A DNA stretch of 64,000 nt, taken from NCBI RefSeq assembly GCF_045679555.1, contig NC_092110.1, forward strand, positions 3,797,390-3,861,389, given 5' to 3'. The DNA comes from Salvelinus alpinus. Taxonomy: Eukaryota > Chordata > Actinopteri > Salmoniformes > Salmonidae. The position numbers and the translations under genes were made by a program. The notes beneath the pieces were generated by a model, which was not told where the DNA came from, searched no databases, and was given only the letters and a program-made list of their open reading frames with translations. This document shows, one piece after another, positions 52,237-63,962 of the stretch. Position 1 is the stretch's first letter. Each line of letters starts with the position of its first letter.

Positions 52237-52924
52237 GTAAAACTAAATAGCAGATTGATGTATTGACAACTAACCCAACAGGAAACACATTTCTATATCT
52301 ACAGCCTCATCAAGGGGTTGCTGTCCTTAAATAGCTGAAGTGAAATTTAGGGGACGTTTTAAATATGGACAGAGGAGTGCATAAACAATCACCACACTGT
52401 TACAGTAATTGTACATGTATCCTATTATGTATTATTATCAAATGGTAGGTTTTTATTCGTCTGTGTTAATAAGAAAACCGATGTATGTCTCCTGACATTC
52501 AAGTGAAAGGCTTATATGGCCAATTAAAGACCCACAATAAGAGACGATGCTTCTCAACTGTCTGTGAAGTGTTGTTTTTGTCGGGATGCAGAGATAAGGT
52601 TGGTCATTCAGTTGATTGACGTGAGCACCCGTTCCAGATACCGACCCCATTTAACAACAATACATTTGATACAGTATCTATTTTTCACTGCTTCACAAAG
52701 TATTCCACTTCATTCCAAAGTATTTAAATGAATTCAATGGCACTGGAAATAGGCTAGGTATAAAATCAAAGGGTTACATTTTCACTATTGGAAATTGTCC
52801 AACTATTATCTTTCCAGGATATATATTAGTTATATCTATGACTAAAATGAGAAGACGTTTTACAATCGGAAATGATACAATATCTCTGATGTAAAACATG
52901 TAATATTACATTGACCCCCCCCTC

Positions 52925-53238
52925 CATTTGTTTGTACACTGCTGCTACTCGCTGTTTATTGTCTATGCATAGTCACTTCATCCCTACCTACATGTACAAA
53001 TTAATTAACTAACCTGTAACCCCGCACACTGACTCGGTACCAGTACCCCCTGTATATAGCCTCGTCATTGTTATGTTATTGTGTTACTTGTATTTTTTTT
53101 AACTTTAGTTTATTTGGTAAATATTTTCTTAACTCTTCTTGAACTGCACTGTTGGTTAAGTGCTTGTAAGTAAGCATTTCCCGGAAAGGTCTACACTTCT
53201 AGTATTCGGCGCATGTGACAAATAAAGCATGATTTGAT
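52925..53238 (+). mobile_element. LINE 3' tail
   Basis: CTGCTACTCGCTGTTTATTG, ATAGTCACTTCATCCCTACC and the end GCGCATGTGACAAATAAAGC with TTTGATG form the 3' tail of the LINE whose full copy lies at 45896-49617. 5'-truncated. Confidence 0.8.
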
Positions 53239-53339
53239 GTTCTCTTTTTAGTCATAGTTATGGCCTGATACATATAGGCTATTCTTCTGTTTATTCCTAT
53301 TGACTTGCTTTACCAAGCATCACCTTCGGTGCTCGGTTG

Positions 53340-54496
53340 TCTCCACCAAGTCTGTCCCCAAATAATTTTATTTGCTGGTTTTAAGCATTAAACTTTCAAA
53401 CAGATCTTTGTTGATTGTTGCTGGGTGCTATCGTCCTCCATCAGCACCGGCCTGTACCCTTCCTGCCCTAAACGCTCTCCTGGCCCCTTACACTAAGTCT
53501 GAATTTGTCCTGCTAGGTGACCTAAACTGGGACATGTTTGAACCACCTGACCAAGTCCTAATTCTGTCTAGCCTTTTAATCATTATATGTGTTATTGTTT
53601 TTACCATCGAGGACCACTTTCGAAACAAGTGTTTTAATTAATACTTTCAAGTGATATCCTCTGGGTCCACATTGTACATTTTGTTGTATATGTCTGTTAC
53701 CCAAAATAAATTCAATTCAAAGCAATGGTACTCCCTACATTTTTCTCAGAGTATTTCCAATCCCACAAGGTATGACTCCAAACACCCAGAAAAGGCTACT
53801 CTCCTCGAAGTTATCCTCACAAATAATCCTGATAGGTATCAGTCTGGTCTTTTCTGTAATGACCTTAGTGATCACTGTTTTACAGCCCGTGTTCATAATG
53901 GCTGCTCAGTGAAACGACCTGTCCTGATTTGTCATAGACGCTTGCTAAAAAAACTTTAATGAGCAAACCTTCCTTCATGAACTGGCCTCTGTCAAATTGT
54001 ATAGAATCAGCTTGATCCCCTCTGTCGAAGACGCTTGGACTTTATTTTTAAAAATATTTTCAGTGGTAATGTTAACAAACACATCCCCATATGGAAAATA
54101 ACAATTAAAAACAGGTTCAGCCCCTGGTTCGACCGTGATCTTGCCCGAGTTACTCCACCTCAAGAATTGCATTAGGCGAAATGCTCGGCACACTCATACT
54201 CAAGCTGACTGGCTCTCGTTCAGGCAAATGAGAAATAAGTGCACTCAGGCTATCCGGAAGGCCAAAGTTAGTTACTTTAAGGAGCAGTTCTCTCTCTGTG
54301 GGTCTAACCCCAAGAAGTTCTGGAAAACGGTTAAAGACCTGGAGAATAAACCCTCCTCCTCACAGCTGCCCATGTCCCTTAATGTTGATGATGTGGTTGT
54401 TATTGACAAGAAGCACATGGCTGAGCTCTTTAATCACCACTTCATTAAGTCAGGATTCCTATTTGACTCAGACATGCCTCCTAGCCCGTCCAACAT
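53340..54496 (+). mobile_element. LINE endonuclease region, interrupted
   Basis: Plus-strand pieces: VAGCYRPPSAPACTLPALNA and FVLLGDLNWDMFEPP (endonuclease), then from about 53722 SNPTRYDSKHPEKATLLEVI, LTNNPDRYQSGLF and DLSDHCFTARVHN, and from 54135 the linker before the RT (CIRRNARHTHTQADWLSFRQ, NPKKFWKTVKDLENKPSSSQ). About 150 bp (53572-53722) unlike a LINE coding region interrupts it and ends in TAAATTCAATTCA, perhaps another element's tail. Frame changes are present; the RT itself is missing. Confidence 0.75.
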
Positions 54497-54507
54497 TTCC
54501 TCATGGG

Positions 54508-54655
54508 AAATAAGGCACCTTGGGGGTTTGTGGTATATGGCCAATATACCACGGCTAAGGGCTGTATCCAGACACTCCGCTTTGAGTCGTGCAAAAGAAC
54601 AGCCCTTAGCCGTGGTATATTGGCCATATATCACACCTTGTGCCTTATTGCTTAA
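54508..54655. mobile_element. Palindromic MITE
   Basis: TTTGTGGTATATGGCCAATA with TACCACGGCTAAGGGCTGT on the left is mirrored by ACAGCCCTTAGCCGTGGTA and TATTGGCCATATATCACA on the right, followed by CCTTATTGCTTAA. It could fold into a hairpin of about 60 bp. No coding sequence. Confidence 0.85.
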
Positions 54656-55095
54656 GTTTACTACAGTTTACTACACAATTTTTATAGTAAGTACTGTAGT
54701 ATTCTATAGTAAACTGTAATATTCTTTCATGTGAGATTAGGCTACATATTTTTACAGGCATGGTCAAAGGGCAATAGAACTACAGCTCTGTAAGGGACCT
54801 GACTGTTCATATTCAATTACACATTGTGTCACTGTCCTTTTTGACACTTCTCTGCGACTCAATGTTTGGCTTTTGATTGTGTGTCGCTATTATTATGCTG
54901 CTTCTTAGCCAGGTCTTCCCTGAGAATAATATGTAGTCCTCAATGGGACTAACCTTAAAGAGATACCATCTTCTTGTGTCCATTCATTATGTGCACTATC
55001 ATGGTCCATGTTTGACTTTTCAGTTGTTGGAGACCGTAGAATACCAGTGGAAACTGGTACTAGTGGAATGGTGACCTTCCACTCTTAGATGTATC

Positions 55096-55420
55096 TAAGG
55101 GCTTGATTCAATCCGTATAGCCCAAGTTCAGCGCTGTAGTGCGATTGAAGTTTAAAGACAATGTTGCCACGTTTGCGGAGACTGCATTCACGGTAAACGC
55201 TGACTGCATTCACGGTAAACGCTGACTGCATTCACGGTAAACGCTGACTGCATTCACGGTAAACGCTGACTGCATTCACGGTAAACGCTGACTGCATTCA
55301 CGGTAAACGCTGACTGCATTCACGGTAAACGCTGCATAAGTCGGCTCAATCGGTAATTACCTTTACATTTTAACTGAGCTATAGTGCTGAACTTTGGCGA
55401 TACGGATTGAATCTAGCCCT
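55096..55420. mobile_element. MITE containing a 22-bp tandem array
   Basis: The ends TTGATTCAATCCGTATAGCC and GATACGGATTGAATCTAGCC are inverted repeats. The middle holds AAAGACAATGTTGCCACGTT and an array of identical 22-bp units. A fragment of the same family is at 43978-44070. Confidence 0.8.
55180..55333. repeat. Seven identical 22-bp tandem units
   Basis: The unit GACTGCATTCACGGTAAACG plus CT is repeated seven times without a mismatch (55180-55333). There are no spacers between units, so it is not a CRISPR array. Confidence 0.95.
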
Positions 55421-55436
55421 AAATTAAGTGTGTGTC

Positions 55437-55471
55437 GAGAAAGAGAGAGAGAGAGGAGAGAGAGAGAGATG
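55437..55471. repeat. GA microsatellite
   Basis: An interrupted (GA)n run of about 35 bp. Confidence 0.9.
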
Positions 55472-57344
55472 GAATTTCACCTTGTCTGCACTCTTTATAA
55501 AGCATTGATTATCTTTGCACTGTAAGACATGATGAGCTCAGCTGTGGGTGAGCAGGAAGTCTGTTAGCTGTGTCTGACTCAAATTCTTCATTAAATACTT
55601 AGGTTACACATGATAATAACTTTCCAGATTAAGCCATTATGCATGCTTTTAACATGTGTAGATGCTTACAAAGGCTTTACAAATGTTGACAAACACTAAC
55701 TTTTTTTGTCGTTGTTTATAAATAGATAATAGATAGAGAATTAAATTAAATAGATTCATTAAAAGCTTATTCATGATAATTTATTACCAAATGTTACCAC
55801 TTGATTACCAATTTAGATATTCAAGGGATTAAAAAGAAACAACTACAATGGCTTTGTTGATGAGGGTTTGTGTGTGTGTGTGCTCTGTTTTAGAGGACCA
55901 CTCCACAGCAGGGATGGATAGAATCATGAGTCAGCAGCAGCTATGGTCCAGCCAAGTGAGCCAAGTCTTTCTACATGGATGCTACCCAATTGGCACCCTA
56001 TTTAGTTGTTGCCATTTAGGACAGACAGCAAACCAGGGAAAGTACATGTGGGTTGTTGTGTCCGTCACTAAAAGTCACGAGAATGTGTCACAACGTAAAC
56101 GCGATGTAATCACATGAGGAACCATTGTGCAATGTTTATTTTGCACCTTGTCTCATGCATATTGGTCCAAAAACTGTGTAGAAAACATTGAACATGATCA
56201 CATTATAGAAATAAATGAAGACGTGTACTTTGCTGTGTGTTTTGGTCAGCATTTTTCTTGCAATGTTATTAGAGATGAACTATCTTCAGAGTGATGACTC
56301 GAGACGTCGGTTATAAGGCGAAAGCTTTTTTGTTGTTGTTGGATAAAACGTGTTCACGTTACATTTGACCACTTTAGATTCTACAAAACAATAAAAGCAA
56401 GTTGCTAGCGCAAGCCACGCTAATCACTTGTTGGATTCTTAAGTGGACCACGAGTGAAACATTAACATGTTTAAGATGAGACAGAGGCCCATTTGCTATT
56501 GTTCTTTGTTGTCTAGTAGTCATAGAATGACGAGCATCATCTTTGTCTCCTTGTAATATATTTCAACACAGCACAAACAGTACTGTTAATCATTTGTGCC
56601 TGAGATTCCTTTTAGTAACCCAAGTTCTACAAATCTTCCAAGCTTATTTGTCTGAGGTGGCAAATTCTCAGATTTTTTTGCATGGAAAATGATCATAACT
56701 TCATAGAGGACGTCCTGGTTCCTGATAAGTTGAAAGCAATAAATAACATTACAGGATAACATGACTCATGCACTAGTACTACTATTGTAGTCTTAAAAGC
56801 TGTCCCCCCTTTCTCCTAAAGGGAAAATATGATTCTGGGGGAAAAAAGTGCATTTACATGTATTTAATCCTTAAAGAGTCTATTGGCACATCCATGGGTC
56901 AATCTAATTAACATAATACAAACATTCCCATACAAAAATTAAGTTGGAGATATCATGCCTATGTTGGCCTTCCGCATCTGCAGTGGAAGGTGGCCGAGCT
57001 ACAGCTGTGTTTGTCAGACCATGAGACATTCCGAAAATTGGCCTACAAACTATTATGCTATTACTCTCACGAACTTGATGGTGTTCTCCATTTTGCTTTA
57101 TGACCCCCACTAGTGTCATGTCTGAAGGTAACCCATACACACGAATGAAAGTAGGTAGTTTTGTGCCAACAAAAATAAGGGCTTAAATATATATACAAAT
57201 ATATATATATGTATCTCCTAGATATAGGACAGACACTTCAAAACACTTATTCCTTATTATAAATTGTTTTACTGTCTTTTTTGCCATTTACAAATGTGTT
57301 ATTCAATGCGTTTATATGGGCTAAATTCAATATTTTATAAAAAA

Positions 57345-57366
57345 ATGTATATATATATATATATAA
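57345..57366. repeat. TA microsatellite
   Basis: A short (TA)n run; similar AT runs occur near 57190 and 57510. Confidence 0.8.
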
Positions 57367-57547
57367 AAGAAGATACTTAAAAGAGGTCCTAAAATTATAA
57401 ATCAAATAGCTAAATGATCCATGTTATCTCACAACAATTCCATATGCTAGTTTAGTACCCGCCCCACCCCACCCCAGAGGTCATGCTATGTTGTATGTAT
57501 GTGTATGTATATATATATATCTCAAAATGTTCCCTTCTCCGTTTTAG

Positions 57548-60500
57548 TTACTCCAAAAGAATGGACAGATCTCCGGGCTGAGTGAAAAAGCAGCGGGCAA
57601 GACTGAGGAGGTCAACGGACTATGTGAAGACAGGGTCGTTGCAGACGGTGAGTCATCACAGTGTGGACGAGAGTTAATTTGTGTGTGTATGAGAAAGGAT
57701 TTACTTTTGGTTTCTTTGAAAAAGAGTTCAGTTGTTTCCTCAAGTTCTTACAATGTTACGGTCATGGTGAACACTTCACATTAAGCTACAGTATATATGT
57801 GGTTGTAAAGAGTTTATTTGTAGTTTCTAATTATAGGTTATTTGTATGAATCAGGTAATTTAACAGTTTTGGGTAATACATATTTGTTTTTTCATTGCAG
57901 TTGGTGAGACAAATTCAGTTATCATTTCTCAGAATAAGGACATTCCGGAGACGATAGAGACTCTCACAGAGAAGATACCACCTCTGGAAAACGTGATGGG
58001 AAGGAATCACCAGATGCAGACGATGAGGCATCAACAAATGAGACTGAAACAGAAGTGAAATTAAATGAAGTCAATGAACGTTTAAAAAAAAATCTTCAGT
58101 TCAATTGGTTTAAAATTCACATTGAAAAAAGACTGACACAACACAAGAAGAAGTGAGCCCTAAGAAAGTAGAGAGCGAAGCAAGAACTCCTGAGGATATC
58201 AAGGATACAGAAGAGACCACTATAGATAATGCTGAGGAGAATACCGAGCAGAGCAGATCTGACTGATGATACAATTAAATAAATTGTTGGTGATACACCA
58301 AAAGAGTCTGTTGGCGATACACTAAAAGAGCTTGTAGATGATACACTAGAAAAACTGGTTGACGAAATACTAAAAGAGCCTGCTGATGATATACCAGATG
58401 AGCCTCCTGATGATACACAAAAAGAGCTTGTAGATGGTACACTAGAAGAAGGGCATATCGACGATGCACCGAATGAGGTTGTTGATGACACAACAGAGGA
58501 GCCTGCTGATGATTGTACCTCTTGCCATATGATGACAGACCTCACATTTGTGAAATTTTCTCAATAAAACTACCAAGGAACATACCACAGAAATGATAGA
58601 ACCTAAGGAGGAAGTCACACCTGAAGAAGTGGCAAAAGTAGAGAGAGAGGCAGAGGCACCAGCCCCACTGGTTCCGGTAGTTGACGAAATGTCTCCATTG
58701 AAACGTTTTTTCCTGACAGGTAAAATACACAAGCAGGTCAAGCAAGAACTCACAAAAGAATACAAGGTGGAACCTAAGGATGAAGTCAAGGAAGAACCTA
58801 CGGAAGAACCCACGACAGAACCCAAGGATGAACCCAAAGAGGAACCAAAGGAAGAAGTCAATGAGAAACCTAAGGACAAAGTCAAGGAGAAAGTAGAGGA
58901 GGAAGTCTTCCCAACCGAAGAGACAGAGGCACCAGCACCAACCATTCTGGATGTTGAAGAAGAAATTATATCCCCGATTAAGACGTTTTTCACTACTGGA
59001 ATCTTTGCCGGTTTAAAGAAAAATAAAAAGCTTATAGAAGAGGAAACGCCCGAATATGAGACCGTTGAGAAGGAACAGGAACTGCAAAGCATTGAAAAAC
59101 AGGAGGACGTAAACACACCAGAGGAAGCTGGACTTGAGCAAGAACAAACAAAAGAGGAGATCAGTCCAGGTGTTGAGGGGGAACAAAATGCAGCCACAAT
59201 GCAAATTGCAGCCACAATGTTAGCGGGAGTAACAGATTCCCTAATGGCTGAGACATCCAATGTCCCTGAACTCACCGAACTCATTAAGAGTAATGTTCCT
59301 AAAACTAGTGGAAACAGAGAGGATGTTCTTGAAGAGCAGACAGCTACTAATATATTACAGACAATTATCTCAAATGAAGCTGAACTTCTTAGTTCAGGAA
59401 GTTCAGTCCAGGATATTCTTGAAGACCAGTGTCCTTCTTGGAGTTTCGTAACCGCTATAACAAATAAAGCTGAAACAAATGAAGCCAAACTTCTTAGCTC
59501 TCAAAACAAAGTTAAAACCCAGGAAAGTCTTGAAGAGCAGTCTCATTCTTGGGGATTTGTCACCGTCACAGAGGATGTTCCTGAAGAGGAGCCAGCTCCT
59601 ATGGTATTACTGACAGTTACCTCAAATGAGGCTAAACTTCTTAACTCTCAAGAGAAAGCTAAAAGCCAAGGAAGTCTAGTCCAGGATATTATTGACAAGC
59701 AGTCTTCTTCTTGGGGATTCCACACAGTTATCTCAAATGAAGCTGAACTTCTTATCTCACAAGAGAAAGCTAAAAATCAAGGAAGTCCACTCAGAAAGCT
59801 CTTGTCTGGGGCTGGTTTGAAGAAGCTTACTAGGAAGCGGAGAGGTAGTAAACCAGACAAGTTGACCGGATCTGGTGAGCATGTAGCTGAGGATCTACTG
59901 TCATCCACAGATTCAGTGGAGTACCAGAAAGGAGAAAGTACTGCCTCTCTGCCAGAAGAATTAGCAGCAGAGCAGGTAAACGTGTCTGCTCAGGCTGGGT
60001 TGAGCCACGAATCAGATGATGTAACCTCTGACAGTGAAAGGAAGAAGGATGGTACCTGGACTTCCTTCAAAAAACGAATGACTCCCAAAAGACATCCCAA
60101 AAGATCCTCTGAGAGTGAGGATGAGTCAGCATTTGTAGGCTTACATGAGGAGCCAAAGCAAAGTGAAGGGGAGCAGGTACTAGAACATATCACAGAAGAG
60201 CCCAAAAAGAAGGTTGATATATCTGTTTCTTGGGAGGCTCTCCTATGTGGATCTGCAAAGAGGAGGGGAAGAAAAACATCGGACTCAGAGGAGGAAGCAC
60301 CCATGAATGAAGGTAAAATACTAAGTGAACCAGGAAACACTGCAGAGTCGCCATTGGACAGTTCTCAGGAGAGAGGTTATGAACATTTTACCTCTTCCCC
60401 TGAGCAAGTTGGAAGTCCATCGGGGAGTGAAGGGGGGTCTACATGGAAATACCTTAAAAAGCTGATCACCTCAAAAACAAAGGCAAAAACCAAGGAGGCC

Positions 60501-63500
60501 GTCAAAGTTAGCTCACCAGAGCAGATGCAATCTGGCATCGAAATCACCAAAGAAAAGTCTTATTTTTCTCTAAAGAAACTCATCCCTGGACGCAAAAAGG
60601 GAAAGCATGGAGAAAAGCAGGAACCAATATCTTCTGACGAGGCAGATAAGGGTGTTGGATCGGATGATGAGGAGGACTCTGAAACGCCAGCAGTGGTCCC
60701 CATGTCAGAGTTTGATGCAGAAGAGCTAGGAGAGAAACACACCATATCAACTGAGGCTGTTATAGAAACTCTATTACACATAACAGAAGAAGAAACCCAG
60801 CCAGACGTCTCTAATACGTTCACCGAATCGACCATACCCAAAGACACCCTGCCCACTGAAGCAGAGAAGGCTCAAGCCAAATATACTGTGGAACAGTTGG
60901 ACCCATCAACATCCCCCGCTGCTATGGACAACTTTGAGGACCTTACAGAATTCAGTAAACATCAGCAACTCAGTGATATACCTGAAGAAGGTTTAATAGA
61001 GGAGACCAATGCCACACAAGTGTCTACTCCTGAAGAAGCCACTCAAGACGACACCATAGCCGAGGACCTAATAGAGTTGACATCTGAAGCAGTCACTGCC
61101 CCAGAACCTCTAGATGAAGAAACAACAGAAATGGTTTCAGCAGTGTCACAGCTGACAGATGAGTCCCCCAAAACATCCGGCAGCACAACACCTGTCCCAC
61201 TAGAGTACGAGTTAAAGGATACAGAGTTACTTCTGCATGAGACTGTTGATACCATTAGCAGAACCCAAACTCTCTCATTGGTAAATACAAAAGACCCACA
61301 TCTGGAAGCCATTTCAGTTTCTCCACAAATATTACACACACCAAAAGAGAAGGAAGCAACAGTTTTGATAGCTCATGAAAAATCAGATGCAGTTGAAATC
61401 CGCACAGGTGAAGAGTCTCAACAAATTGATCTTGTTGATAAAAGCCCAGTGACTCCTATGGTAGAGTGTCCATCTGAGGTCACCGAGGTAGTACCCACAG
61501 AGTTGGCACCTGAGGACACTGAAGAGTCTGATGCTGCAAGAATCACTACAGATGATTTACACAAAGCTGAAGATGAATCAATTCCAATCATGCGCATAGA
61601 AACTGAAAAGGACCCACAAACAGAATTGGTAAATGAGTTAGAAGAGGCAAGACCAGAACTTGTAGCCTACATTAATTCAGAAGAAGGTGTAGCTCAGGTT
61701 GATGAAAAGGTGGTAGCAGAAGAAACTCCACAGCCTGATACAGAGAGTCTGGATGTATCAGACACAGACAAACTTATCTCCATACAACCTCTCACAGAGT
61801 TCACTCTTGAAGAAGAGAAAGCGGAATTCCTGGATGTTGCGGAGGATGCTGCAGACAATGAGAATGCACCACTTATAGAAACAATCACATGTGAGGTTCA
61901 AGATGTCACAGCTGCAATGCATGACATTTCAATGTCGGAACCATCTGACGTTCTGGAATGTTCGATTGCCATAGTGACACCTGAAATCGAATCCCCAGAG
62001 AAAAGGGATCCTGTGGGTTCTCTAAGACCACTTGAAGAGGCAAGACCAGTACTTGTCGCCACCGTTAATTCAGAAGAAGCTCAGGTTGAAGGAAAGGACG
62101 TTCTGAAAACGTTGATTGCCGTAGTGGCACCTGAAGGAGAATCTCCAGAGAAGAAAGATCCTTTGGGTGTTCTAAGACCACTCATATGCTCTGCTATGGT
62201 TCAGACACTAAAGGTAGAGGACATGGTTGTGATGAAGGATGTGCCTTCAGCACAGTTTGTTGATGGCCATGTGATCCAAGTACAAGTGACGGATGCAGTG
62301 CTAAAGTCAGCTGAAGAAATTGACGAGGTAGTGCTTGAAGTGGGCTCATCTGATGCAAATGATCACAAGATTCTATTACCACAGGTGAACACTGAGATTG
62401 AATCAGATGAAGCAAATGTTAACACAACCCTTGAGGTGGGCTCAACTGATGATCACGAGATTATAGTACAAGTGGCGGATGCAGCGTTAAAGTCTGCTCA
62501 AGTAATTGTTGATAAAGTGCTTGAAATGGACTCAACCAATGTCACTGATCACGAGATCCAATTAAAAGGGTTGGATGTAGAGATTGAATCAGATGAAACA
62601 ATTGTTGATACAGTTCTTGAGGTTGTCTTAACTGATGTCAAGGGTCATGAGATCCAAGTACAAGTACAAGTAACAGAGGCAAATGCTGAGAAGGGTTCAG
62701 CTGAAGCTATTGTGGAGACTGCACTTGAGGTGGTTTCCTCAACCGATACTAAAGAGGTCATAGACGTTTTTGACAAAATGGAGGACGAAGGAGAGGGTGA
62801 GAATGCCACTGAGAAGATTGAGGACGACATGTTTGAAGAGGCCAGCAGTATTCTAACTCAGGGAGTTGTCCAACATGTACATCAGAACTCATCAGAAGAC
62901 CCCAATGTTGTACCACAATCAAGTGAAAAGGCTGAAGTTGAATTATCGAGTGAAGCAGACGTTTCGAAATCACCAGATAGTACACCAGCGGTCGCAGTTA
63001 TAGATAGTCAAGGACATCCACATGTAACTGCACAGGTGCAAAAGACAATTCATTTATTTGAAAACTACTTAGATCTTAATACTCAGGGAAATGCACAAGA
63101 ACCTTCAGAAAAAGAAACTGAGCCCTCGATTGCTCTCGAAGTTGATACAGTATATGAGGATAAAAAAATTCCTGAGGCATTTGTAGTGCCCACTTTTGAA
63201 TTTACCAGCATACCTGACGACACAGTTCCCACTACATTTGCAGAGTCTTGTTCACAGGCAGATGTGCAAGATGTTTTTGGAACAGAGGCTGAATTCATTA
63301 TTGATGTTTCAGACTCTACTAGCGGGCATGAGAAGGAACTAGTGGGAATGGTAGTAGAATCAGCAAAGGAATCAGTGGAGTCGTTTGAAAAGAGACTATC
63401 TATTGAATCCCATGTCCATATCCATCTCCACATTAAACCCAGCGATGCTGGAGTTGTGTCCGCGGGATTAGAGTCACCACCACTTGCTATTTGGCCACCT

Positions 63501-63962
63501 CCAAGTACTACTGCAGAAGTTGCAGTGAATACTGACAGCCTTCGAACAGAATCAATAGAAAGTGCAAGTACTATTGCAAAAAGTTCCGTGAATACTGACT
63601 GCGTTCTAACAGAATCAATGGAAAGTGCTCAACTTTGTGAAGTCAGTCAAATTGAGCAAACCAGTGACACTGCACCTCATTTGCCACTGCATACCCCACC
63701 TGCAACAGTGCTGTACACCCTAAACCCTGAAACAGAACAGGTAATGACCAATGCAGTAGGGTCTAACCCACACATAGAGGAAGAGAATGACCTAGAACTG
63801 TGGCTGGATGCTGAGGAAGATATTGGCACAGTAAAATCCCATATCTTGGAAGTTCTAAGCAAAAAAACAGATAGAGGAGTAGAGAAAACGCTGCAGGACA
63901 GTGAAGATATATTTGATATTGCACTTGAGCCTCAAAGCTTTCTGTCCGGAGGTGATACCTAG
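57548..63962 (+). CDS. akap12: A-kinase anchor protein 12 (gravin), exons 2 and 3; 5' part of exon 3 frame-disrupted
   Basis: Exon 57548-57647 (LLQKNGQISGLSEKAAGKTE) matches the human LLQKNGQ exon. The large exon starts at 57901 (VGETNSVIISQNKDIPETIE). Between about 57978 and 58565 the akap12-like sequence lies in several frames with stops (near 58056, 58262 and 58563). From ATG 58593 a single frame of 1,789 codons runs to TAG at 63960-63962. It carries gravin hallmarks in order: FFxxG segments (about residues 38 and 130), SPLRKLLSGAGLKKLTRKRR (about 398), GTWTSFKKRMTPKRHPKRSS (about 486), SVSWEALLCGSAKRRGRKTS (about 544), STWKYLKKLITSKTK (about 616), KKLIPGRKKGKHGEKQEP with AVVPMSEFDAEE (about 660-705) and TTEMVSAVSQLTDESP (about 844). 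The polybasic segments bind membranes and calmodulin in the family, which scaffolds PKA and PKC. The protein is very acidic and low in hydrophobics. Translation might begin at the internal ATG, or the copy is starting to decay. Confidence 0.85.
58280..58515 (+). repeat. akap12: Acidic 33-bp repeats in akap12 exon 3
   Basis: About seven imperfect units encode an 11-residue pattern (VGDTLKELVDD, PADDIPDEPPD and similar). The register is open over this stretch but is separated from the frame of the main coding part by stops on both sides. I recall nothing equivalent in mammalian gravin. Confidence 0.7.
59360..59800 (+). repeat. akap12: Tandem 35-40 residue repeats in akap12
   Basis: The pattern NEAELLSSQEKAKxQGSxxQ then DxQSSSWGFxTVxS occurs about four times (residues about 255-400), just before the first polybasic domain. 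In human gravin, as I remember it, the SSQE..K.QGSPL unit is single. Confidence 0.7.
62260..62750 (+). repeat. akap12: Degenerate repeats in the akap12 C-terminal half
   Basis: Units with the pattern HEIQVQVxDAxLKSAExIVD then VLEVxSTDVxD recur about four to five times (residues about 1225-1385). Some units contain short amphipathic helices such as EAIVETALEVV. Confidence 0.65.

Larger units (their letters stand above)
52237..57547. other. akap12: Inferred first intron of akap12, filled with repeats
   Basis: If the exon at 52117-52236 is right, this 5.3-kb interval is intronic. It holds LINE pieces (52925-53238, 53340-54496), MITEs (54508-54655, 55096-55420), simple repeats (GA at 55437-55471, TA near 57345) and otherwise unrecognised AT-rich DNA (55472-57547). 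Confidence 0.5.

Noticed and set aside
55180-55333. CRISPR-like array
   Set aside because: Units follow each other directly without spacers and lie inside a MITE in eukaryotic DNA.
55848-56117. 89-residue plus-strand frame in the akap12 intron
   Set aside because: Val-Cys repeats derive from a TG microsatellite; nothing supports coding.
57661-57849. 62-residue plus-strand frame after akap12 exon 2
   Set aside because: Lies between a good donor and acceptor, so it is intronic.
58442-59488. 348-residue open frame on the minus strand opposite akap12
   Set aside because: Ser/Val-rich antisense of acidic akap12 codons; a shadow frame without domains.
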